5,316 nucleotides of DNA from Anaerolineae bacterium (lineage in GTDB: Bacteria > Chloroflexota > Anaerolineae > UBA4142): NCBI GenBank assembly GCA_026417715.1, contig JAOACU010000210.1, forward strand, positions 1 to 5,316. Direction: 5' to 3'. The notes under the pieces were generated by a model. It had not been told where the DNA came from, did not search any database, and saw only the letters and a program-made list of their open reading frames with translations. The position numbers and the translations under genes were made by a program. Shown one piece after another: positions 1 to 4,183 of this stretch; positions within the stretch are counted from its first letter, which is position 1; every line of letters begins with the position of its first letter.

Positions 1-1106
1 ACCACAGACCGCTGATGGCTGACCGCTGACCGCTGATCGCTGACCGCTGACGGCTGACCGCTGATCGCTGATCGCTGACCGCCGATCGCTGAAATCTGCA
101 ATCCGAAAAACACGCATCCAATCGCCAACGCCTCGAAAAAATAATTCTCCCACGCGCCCACGCGTCCTGCCATCACTAACGCGGCGAACGCGGTGACCGC
201 GTACCACTCTAACACGCCGATTCGTCGCGCGCGCACGCGCGCCAGCCAACTCCACAATGCAAGCGCGAGGAGAATCGGAAAAGTGGTGACAAAGTTTCGG
301 GTGAGCGCGAATAATTGCTCGGGCAAAAATACGGTCGCGTTCGATTCGATGATGCCAAACGAAAATCCCCCGCGCGTCATCACATCGAGCGCAACATAGA
401 TGGCACTTCCCAGCGCGCCTAGTGTGAACGCGAACATCAACGCGCGTCGCCAATCACGCATCCACAGCGCAAGAAACGCGGCGAGCGGCGCGGCAAAGAG
501 CGAATGTTTGGTGTAAAGTGCCAGCAAGAACAACGCAGTAAGCAATACGCAGTAAGCAGTAGGCAAGTGGCAGGAGGCAGTCGGCGGCTTGTCCTGAACG
601 TAAGCGAAGGATCGTCGGTCGTAGCGCCATAGCGCGTACACTCCGCTAAACGCGAATGCTACTCCAATCAAGTCCACGCGAAAGAGCGGAATCCAATGGT
701 AGATGTACGGCGAACCCAGAAAAAAGAGCGCGGCAAGCGCGCCCGCGCGCGCGTCGCGCGTTTCAATATGCACGATGCGAAAGATGAGCGCGGCAACGAT
801 GAACGCGGACACGAAATTCAACCAGCGTCCACCAAGATAACCTTCGCCGAAAATCGGCATCAGCGCGGCGGCAAGCGCAAGTGCAACTGGCGGATAGTTG
901 CTCGACGCATACGGCGCGTCCTCCAAGCCCTTGTAAATCGGCTGACCGTGCGCGAGTTGACGCGCGAACCACAACACGATACCTTCGCCGTAATCGAGTT
1001 GGTACGGATACGTCAAGCCGACAACGCCAAGCCATACAGTTAGAGCGAGGTATGCCAGCAAGCCAAGCCAAAGCGCGAGCCAAAACAATCGTGTGAGTGA
1101 ATTCAT
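1..1106 (-). CDS. GT-C type membrane glycosyltransferase-like protein, partial (3' end outside the window)
   Basis: The frame is open without a stop from the ATG at 1106 to the window edge (about 368 codons). An in-frame TGA at 1110-1112 rules out a longer form. The protein is very hydrophobic, with roughly nine or ten predicted membrane segments (for example residues 7-30, 97-115, 143-161, 186-205, 221-240, 272-290 and 321-335). After the first helix comes the loop LDYGEG (residues 37-42), then QPIY (55-58) and SNYPP (69-73). This resembles GT-C glycosyltransferases (GT39/ArnT-like), whose first outer loop carries an acidic catalytic residue; D38 or E41 would be the candidate. Such proteins move sugars from polyprenyl-phosphate carriers onto lipids, glycans or proteins at the outer membrane face. 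The substrate cannot be told. Oddities: residues about 171-190 and 338-368 are encoded by 7-bp repeat arrays. The gene follows the ABC-F gene on the same strand, 67 bp downstream. The membrane protein call is firm; the family assignment is from motif resemblance. Confidence 0.72.
   Translation of the reverse strand, partial: MNSLTRLFWLALWLGLLAYLALTVWLGVVGLTYPYQLDYGEGIVLWFARQLAHGQPIYKGLEDAPYASSNYPPVALALAAALMPIFGEGYLGGRWLNFVSAFIVAALIFRIVHIETRDARAGALAALFFLGSPYIYHWIPLFRVDLIGVAFAFSGVYALWRYDRRSFAYVQDKPPTASCHLPTAYCVLLTALFLLALYTKHSLFAAPLAAFLALWMRDWRRALMFAFTLGALGSAIYVALDVMTRGGFSFGIIESNATVFLPEQLFALTRNFVTTFPILLALALWSWLARVRARRIGVLEWYAVTAFAALVMAGRVGAWENYFFEALAIGCVFFGLQISAIGGQRSAISGQPSAVSDQRSAVSHQRSV
4..94. 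repeat. Heptamer tandem array, consensus GCTGAYC, about 13 units
   Basis: Units of 7 bp run in strict register from about position 4 to 94 (GCTGACC, GCTGATC, GCTGACG, GCCGATC and similar), fading into TCTGCAA and TCCGAAA. Because 7 is not a multiple of 3, three units make 21 bp and the minus-strand translation is a 7-residue repeat such as QRSAVSD/QRSAISG (residues 338-368 of the membrane protein). On the plus strand the same array contains TGA in every frame, so it is open only in the direction of the gene. The left limit is not visible. Confidence 0.9.
535..613. repeat. Intragenic heptamer array (GCAGTAR type) followed by a hairpin-repeat fragment
   Basis: Eight 7-bp units occupy 535-590 (GCAGTAA, GCAATAC, GCAGTAA, GCAGTAG, GCAAGTG, GCAGGAG, GCAGTCG, GCGGCTT). 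They are followed at 591-613 by a stretch with TCCTGAACG and GCGAAGGATCG, which resembles the GAGCGAAG-type dispersed repeat elsewhere in the window. It lies within the membrane glycosyltransferase gene, in frame, and encodes a polar loop of about 25 residues (about 165-190) between two hydrophobic helices. The reading frame continues without a stop on both sides. This looks like an intergenic-type repeat tolerated in a loop. Confidence 0.8.
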
Positions 1107-1114
1107 TCTTCATC

Positions 1115-1182
1115 AAAAACGACGAAAGACCAAAGACGAAGGACGAATGTCATCTTTCGTCTTTCGTCCTTCGTCATTCGTC
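1115..1182 (-). terminator. Heptamer inverted repeat between ABC-F and membrane protein genes, possible terminator
   Basis: The plus strand shows four GACGAAN-type units (1121-1148), a short spacer, then four NTTCGTC units (1155-1182). Read on the minus strand, an RNA could fold into an imperfect stem of about 28 bp with about five mismatches and a six-base loop, followed by five U residues (A run at 1115-1119). This fits a possible rho-independent terminator or attenuator between two genes on the same strand. The ABC-F stop codon (1174-1176) lies inside the array, so the last three residues of that protein (DDE) come from repeat units. The repeat is certain; terminator function is inferred. 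Confidence 0.5.
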
Positions 1183-2841
1183 ATCAGGTGGCATGCCGCG
1201 CGCGCGACGCACGCGTTCTTCGAGATAGTACGTGTAATTGCCCAGATACTCGGTGAGCGCGCCGTCATTTAACTCGACGAGGCGATTCACAACGTTGTCG
1301 AGAAAATAGCGATCGTGTGAAACGACGAGCACAGTGCCGTCGTACTCTTCGAGCGCGGCTTCGAACACTTCGGACGATGGAATATCGAGGTTGTTGGTCG
1401 GTTCATCGAGTAACAAAAAGTTGGCACCGCGCAACATCAGTTTGGCGATTTGCACGCGCGCCTTTTCGCCACCCGAAAGTTCACGAATCTTTTTGCGCGC
1501 GTCGTCTGGCGTGAAAAGAAATCGCCCGAGCAAGCCGTACAGTTCACGATTCGTCATCGGCTTGGCGCGATGCAACTCATCGGCGAGCGTAGCATTCTCA
1601 TCGAGCGTTTGATGCTCTTGCGCGTAATACGCCATCGTCGTGCTCGGTCCGACGATGATTTCACCGCGCTCGAATTTTTCCAATCCCAGAACGCAACGCA
1701 ACAAGACCGATTTGCCCGCGCCGTTCGGTCCAATCAATCCGACACGTTCGCGATGCCAGACCATCAAATTCAGGTTGCGCAAGACCACATTGCCATCAAA
1801 CGACTTGGTCAGTCCGCGAATCTCCAACACCTTGTTGCTACCACGTTGACTTGACGCGAGCGTGACACCAATCGTCTTGCGTTGTAGGCGCGGCTTGTCT
1901 ATCATCTGCATCTTTTCGAGCCGCTTTTGCATCGAACGCGCACGGCGCACAAATTTTTCGTTCTGTCCCGCGTTCCAGCCCATCAGGCGACGAATCGAAA
2001 ATTCGAGACGCGCGATTTCACGTTGCTGAATTTCGTACTGCTGTTGTTGCTTGAGTAAACGCTGTTTCTTTTCAAAGGCGTACTCGGAATAGTTGCCCAC
2101 ATAGCGCGTCAGTTTGCCGTCTTCCAATTCGACGATTTCCTCCGCCACCAGATCGAGCAAATAGCGATCGTGCGAAACGATGACGACCGCGCCGGGATAA
2201 TCGGCGATGAGTTGTTCGAGGAATGCTTTGCCGTTCAAATCGAGATGGTTATCCGGTTCATCGAGCAACAACAATTCGGGTTGTTCGATCAACAGTTTGG
2301 CAAGTCCCACGAGTTTCTTTTGTCCACCACTCAGCGCAGACATTGGCAGATGAAAATCGGCGTCGGCAAAACCCAAGCCGCGCAAGGTCGCGCGCACACG
2401 ATTGTCGAAATTCAGACCACCCTTTTCCTCAAACTCGGCGACGACGCGCGCGTGCTGATCGAGGACGCGTTGCAGTTTGCGCGCGTCGTTGTACACGGCG
2501 GGGTCGCCCATCTGCGCGGTGAGTCGTTCCATCTCACGTTCAAGTGCCGCGAGTGTTGGCGAAGCGTCGCGCGCTTCTTCGAGCACAGTGCGCGTCCAAT
2601 CGAATTGCGGTTCTTGAGGCAAATAGCCCACGCGCACACCGCGCGCGATGAACACATTGCCGCGTTGGGGTTCCTCCACGCGTGCAAGCAGTTTCAGCAG
2701 CGATGACTTGCCTGCCCCGTTCGGTCCCACCAAACCGATGCGCGCATCGTGGTTGATCTCCCACGCGAGTTTCTCGAAGATGAGTTGTCCGCCAAAATAT
2801 TGCGTGACGTTATCGAGGCGTGCAATCGTACCGATGACCAT
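1174..2841 (-). CDS. ABC-F family ATPase (ribosome-associated translation factor)
   Basis: A 555-residue soluble protein with two complete ABC ATPase domains in tandem and no membrane segments, the hallmark of ABC-F. Domain 1: Walker A GPNGAGKS (39-46), signature LSGGQ (170-174), Walker B with LLLLDEPDNHLD (190-201), switch SHD (223-225). Domain 2: Walker A GPNGAGKS (371-378), signature LSGGE (455-459), Walker B FLLLDEP (475-481), SHD (508-510). Both catalytic glutamates are present. A charged helical linker (about 255-330, rich in Q, E, R and K) matches the inter-domain region that in ABC-F proteins reaches the peptidyl-transferase centre and P-site tRNA. There is no long C-terminal extension. 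Family members (EttA, Uup, YbiT, antibiotic resistance types) act on stalled or drug-bound ribosomes; I cannot assign a subtype. Start choice: an upstream in-frame TTG at 2943 would add 34 residues encoded by a repeat hairpin, so the ATG at 2841, just before the conserved first strand, is preferred. No clear Shine-Dalgarno precedes it. Confidence 0.93.
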   Translation of the reverse strand: MVIGTIARLDNVTQYFGGQLIFEKLAWEINHDARIGLVGPNGAGKSSLLKLLARVEEPQRGNVFIARGVRVGYLPQEPQFDWTRTVLEEARDASPTLAALEREMERLTAQMGDPAVYNDARKLQRVLDQHARVVAEFEEKGGLNFDNRVRATLRGLGFADADFHLPMSALSGGQKKLVGLAKLLIEQPELLLLDEPDNHLDLNGKAFLEQLIADYPGAVVIVSHDRYLLDLVAEEIVELEDGKLTRYVGNYSEYAFEKKQRLLKQQQQYEIQQREIARLEFSIRRLMGWNAGQNEKFVRRARSMQKRLEKMQMIDKPRLQRKTIGVTLASSQRGSNKVLEIRGLTKSFDGNVVLRNLNLMVWHRERVGLIGPNGAGKSVLLRCVLGLEKFERGEIIVGPSTTMAYYAQEHQTLDENATLADELHRAKPMTNRELYGLLGRFLFTPDDARKKIRELSGGEKARVQIAKLMLRGANFLLLDEPTNNLDIPSSEVFEAALEEYDGTVLVVSHDRYFLDNVVNRLVELNDGALTEYLGNYTYYLEERVRRARGMPPDDE

Positions 2842-2856
2842 AGACGTTTGTCGAAA

Positions 2857-2888
2857 GACGAAGGACGAATCTGGCTTCGTCCTTCGTC
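2857..2888 (-). promoter_or_regulatory. Perfect 13-bp hairpin in the ABC-F leader (GACGAAG heptamers)
   Basis: GACGAAGGACGAA (2857-2869) and its exact reverse complement TTCGTCCTTCGTC (2876-2888) flank a six-base loop. The hairpin sits 15 bases before the ABC-F start codon and downstream of the candidate promoter, so it would be in the mRNA leader. It uses the same 7-bp word as the array at the other end of the gene. It could affect translation or mRNA stability, or be only a repeat; the structure is seen, the role is inferred. Confidence 0.55.
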
Positions 2889-2891
2889 CAC

Positions 2892-2920
2892 ATTTTAACC
2901 CAACTTTGGCAAACCACCAA
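2892..2920 (-). promoter_or_regulatory. Candidate sigma-70 promoter for the ABC-F gene
   Basis: On the minus strand TTGGTG (2915-2920) and TAAAAT (2892-2897) are separated by 17 bp. The -10 matches the consensus in five of six positions but the -35 in only three. It lies about 50 bp before the start codon and just upstream of the leader hairpin. Placement is sensible but the match is weak. Confidence 0.35.
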
Positions 2921-2928
2921 ACAAATCC

Positions 2929-3074
2929 GTAGGGCTTTGTCAAAATCGCGTTACCATGTCATTCTGAGCGACCGAAGGGAGCGAAGAATCTCTCAAACCA
3001 CTTTGCGAGACGCTTCGCTGCGCTCAGCGTGACAAATCGAACCACTCCCGAGGTTAACTTTGACAAACCCCTAC
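2929..3074. repeat. Nested inverted-repeat element (MITE-like, no transposase)
   Basis: Outer arms: GTAGGGCTTTGTCAAA (2929-2944) and TTTGACAAACCCCTAC (3059-3074) are inverted copies matching at 15 of 16 positions, with weaker similarity continuing outward. Inner core at 2958-3033 begins GTCATTCTGAGCG and ends CGCTCAGCGTGAC, themselves imperfect inverted ends. The core has a second copy at 4042-4136. The element has no coding capacity and fills the space between the divergent ABC-F and STAS genes. It resembles short palindromic elements mobilised in trans, but no target-site duplication was identified. Confidence 0.65.
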
Positions 3075-3091
3075 ACATTCGTGCTACCCTC

Positions 3092-3120
3092 TTGTCCTGA
3101 GCGCGCGCGTGTGCTATAAT
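3092..3120 (+). promoter_or_regulatory. Sigma-70 type extended -10 promoter of the STAS gene
   Basis: TTGTCC (-35, 3092-3097), a 17-bp spacer, and a perfect TATAAT (-10, 3115-3120) preceded by TG at 3112-3113 (extended -10). The -35 matches TTGACA in four of six positions. Transcription would begin around 3126-3128, giving a leader of about 20 bases that contains the ribosome binding site. This is the clearest promoter in the window. The -35 lies in CTTGTCCTGA, also found at 588-597 within a repeat. Confidence 0.8.
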
Positions 3121-3135
3121 GCTGCCAACTACAAC

Positions 3136-3143
3136 GAAGGAGG
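3136..3143 (+). promoter_or_regulatory. Shine-Dalgarno site of the STAS gene
   Basis: GAAGGAGG ends five bases before the ATG at 3149. This decides the start: an in-frame ATG at 3119 overlaps the -10 box and could not be in the transcript, and the ATG at 3144 is in another frame and directly abuts the site. Confidence 0.85.
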
Positions 3144-3148
3144 ATGGA

Positions 3149-3490
3149 ATGCCAATCAAAATTTCTACCAAAGAGTACAAACGCGTGGATTTGGTCTCGG
3201 TGAGCGGGCGCGTGGATTCGAGTACGGCGCCACAACTGGAAAAAGCATTGCAAAAAATTATTGACGGCGGACGTTATCGGATTGTCGTAGATTTGTCTGA
3301 GACCGACTTTGTGAGTAGCGCGGGTATACGCGTGTTACTCTCCGCGCTCAAACAAGTCCGCCGCTTTAATCGTGGGGATTTGCGACTGGCGGGGATGTCG
3401 AGCAAAGTGAAAAAGGCGTTCGACCTCGCTGGACTCTTGGAACTCTTTCAAGTGTTCGAGAACAGCGTGGATGCTGTTGGCAGTTTCTAA
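3149..3490 (+). CDS. Anti-sigma-factor antagonist (STAS domain, SpoIIAA/RsbV-like)
   Basis: A 113-residue protein that is a single STAS domain, the usual size for this family. Visible features are the first strand region VDLVSVSGRVDSSTAPQLE (13-31), the core strand YRIVVDLS (43-50), the phosphorylation loop TDFVSSAG (52-59) and the C-terminal helices around VKKAFDLAGL (87-96). Aligning FVSSAG with FMDSSG of Bacillus SpoIIAA puts S57 at the phosphorylated serine (S58 there). In partner switching, the unphosphorylated antagonist binds a kinase anti-sigma factor and frees the sigma factor; phosphorylation by the kinase inactivates it. No RsbW/SpoIIAB-like kinase or PP2C phosphatase is present here. 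The gene appears to be a single-gene unit with its own promoter, strong RBS and terminator. It may equally serve a non-sigma pathway, as many stand-alone STAS proteins do. Confidence 0.93.
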   Translation: MPIKISTKEYKRVDLVSVSGRVDSSTAPQLEKALQKIIDGGRYRIVVDLSETDFVSSAGIRVLLSALKQVRRFNRGDLRLAGMSSKVKKAFDLAGLLELFQVFENSVDAVGSF

Positions 3491-3496
3491 AACCGA

Positions 3497-3552
3497 GTTC
3501 AATGTTCGGAGGTTCGAGGTTCAATGTTCTCTACATTGACCTCGAATTTTTT
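3497..3552 (+). terminator. Intrinsic terminator of the STAS gene, built from a heptamer array
   Basis: The left arm (3513-3527) and right arm (3533-3546) form a 14-bp stem with a single bulged T and a five-base loop, followed by six T residues (3547-3552). It begins about 20 bases after the STAS stop codon. The left side is part of a 7-bp array (GTTCAAT, GTTCGGA, GGTTCGA, GGTTCAA from 3497 to 3524). The stem also lies within the 3' end of the converging small gene. Confidence 0.8.
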
Positions 3553-3684
3553 GCGCGCGGCAATTTCTTCTTCCAATTCTTCGATGCGCACGAGGAGAGA
3601 CATCGGCACAGAGTGACGTGGGAGTTGTCGTTTCAGTTGTTCGAGTTCACGCTCTAGTGTGGTCAAGTCGCGTGGTTCAGACAT
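3499..3684 (-). CDS. Small coiled-coil protein, function unknown
   Basis: A 61-residue, highly charged protein with leucine heptad spacing. Helix one is about residues 5-20 (LTTLERELEQLKRQL) and helix two about 29-46 (LLVRIEELEEEIAARK), separated by a short link with PRHSVP (21-26). It looks like a two-helix hairpin or dimerising coiled coil with no membrane segment or metal site. The leucine-patterned helices suggest a real protein rather than chance. I have a vague impression of similar small proteins in related bacteria but cannot name a family. The last 16 or so residues (KFEVNVENIEPRTSEH) are encoded by the terminator and repeat of the converging STAS gene and are probably not conserved. 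The ATG at 3684 has no Shine-Dalgarno and lies just 12 bases past the U-run of the anti-sigma gene's terminator, so expression may depend on read-through. Confidence 0.6.
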   Translation of the reverse strand: MSEPRDLTTLERELEQLKRQLPRHSVPMSLLVRIEELEEEIAARKKFEVNVENIEPRTSEH

Positions 3685-3696
3685 AGTGAATGTGAG

Positions 3697-3731
3697 AAAA
3701 GACGAGCGCGTTCAAGAGACGCGCTCGTCTT
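3697..3731 (-). terminator. Intrinsic terminator overlapping the anti-sigma factor stop codon
   Basis: GACGAGCGCG (3701-3710) and CGCGCTCGTC (3720-3729) form a perfect 10-bp GC-rich stem (12 bp with flanking A-T pairs) with a nine-base loop. On the minus strand the 3' arm runs into four U residues. The upstream arm encodes the final residues DERV, and the TGA stop (3712-3714) is inside the loop. It would end transcription of the anti-sigma gene, or attenuate entry into the 61-residue gene just beyond it. Confidence 0.75.
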
Positions 3732-3978
3732 GTTGTGGGTTGGGTTCGCGATTCAAGATTTCAAGCAGATGCGCGTGCACTTGGGGTGGCACAGTGACCT
3801 GCGCGTGACGATACAACGCGAGCATCGTTTGCACAGTATCGGCAACCGTGTGACAGTAGGGACATTCGGCAAGATGTTGTTCGATTTTGGTGCAGAGTGT
3901 GTCATCAAGTTCGCCATCGAGAAATGCGGACAGTTGCGCGATCAATTCGCGACACGTGTCTGGAATCGTGAATGTCAT
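3712..3978 (-). CDS. Zinc-binding anti-sigma factor (ZAS family, RsrA-like spacing)
   Basis: An 88-residue soluble protein. C9, then HLAECPYC (35-42) gives the H-x3-C-x2-C zinc motif of ZAS anti-sigma factors (H35, C39, C42). The C9-to-H35 spacing of 26 residues equals that between C11 and H37 of Streptomyces RsrA, a redox sensor. The helical segment RELIAQLSAFLDGEL (10-24) between these residues is typical of the anti-sigma domain that wraps an ECF sigma factor. There is no membrane helix, so it should be cytoplasmic. The C-terminal half has a helix-proline pattern (VPPQVHAHLLEIL, 63-75). An extra Cys, C29, is present. Start: ATG at 3978 preferred over in-frame GTG at 3981 and TTG at 4029; no strong RBS is seen for any. 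Unusually, no sigma factor gene lies next to it: upstream is a repeat and then a BatA-like gene. Confidence 0.85.
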   Translation of the reverse strand: MTFTIPDTCRELIAQLSAFLDGELDDTLCTKIEQHLAECPYCHTVADTVQTMLALYRHAQVTVPPQVHAHLLEILNREPNPQQDERVS

Positions 3979-4041
3979 CACGCGTTTAGATGCACACGCG
4001 CGCCCAAAGGTTTCAGCGGTAGGGATCAAAAAATGGAGAGT

Positions 4042-4136
4042 GTCATTCTGAGGCGCGCTTTACGCGGTGCTGAGCAAAGCCGAAGCAAGAATCTCTCAGA
4101 GCACTTTGCGAGACGCTTCGCTGCGCTCAGCGTGAC
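4042..4136. repeat. Second copy of the GTCATTCTGAG...GCGTGAC hairpin repeat
   Basis: Same orientation as the core at 2958-3033. The right ends are identical for 35 bases (3000-3034 and 4103-4137), and AGAATCTCTCA is shared further left (2985-2995 and 4088-4098). The left part differs and is about 19 bp longer here (95 versus 76 bp), carrying CTTTACGCGGTGCTGAG. The ends GTCATTCTGAG and CTCAGCGTGAC are imperfect inverted repeats. It separates the BatA-like gene from the anti-sigma gene. The rest of this gap (3979-4041 and 4137-4183) shows nothing definite beyond a faint GTAGGG resemblance at 4019 to the outer arm of the first copy. Confidence 0.8.
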
Positions 4137-4183
4137 AGAACGCCTTACCAGCATTAACTTCTGTAGCACTATCGGTTTCGGCG

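Noticed and set aside
1..94. CRISPR-like repeat array
   Set aside because: Units are 7 bp and contiguous, with no 20-40 bp repeats separated by unique spacers; the same holds for the array at 5229-5316.
1..1106. Membrane protein gene as a pseudogene because of the inserted repeats
   Set aside because: The frame stays open for about 368 codons through both arrays and hydrophobic helices continue on the far side of the first one; no frameshift was found.
763..1116. 117-codon minus-strand frame starting at TTG 1116
   Set aside because: Its translation is arginine- and cysteine-rich without hydrophobic helices; the neighbouring frame starting at ATG 1106 gives a coherent membrane protein through the whole region.
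2170..2706. 178-codon open frame on the plus strand
   Set aside because: It lies wholly antisense to the first ATPase domain of the ABC-F gene, has no recognisable domains, and its openness follows from the codon use of the real gene.
2842..2943. N-terminal extension of the ABC-F protein from TTG 2943
   Set aside because: It would be encoded by the heptamer hairpin and the candidate promoter, and has no counterpart before the first ABC strand.
3119..3148. Earlier ATG for the STAS gene at 3119
   Set aside because: It overlaps the TATAAT box and precedes the expected transcription start; the ATG at 3149 has an ideal Shine-Dalgarno.
2959..3253. Minus-strand frames across the 2929-3074 element and the start of the STAS gene
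   Set aside because: They translate repeat DNA and the antisense of a clear gene; similar peptides arise from the second repeat copy at 4026-4208, which shows they come from the repeat.
3979..4029. Extended anti-sigma factor from TTG 4029
   Set aside because: The extra 17 residues lack family resemblance and no RBS precedes the TTG, though this cannot be fully excluded.
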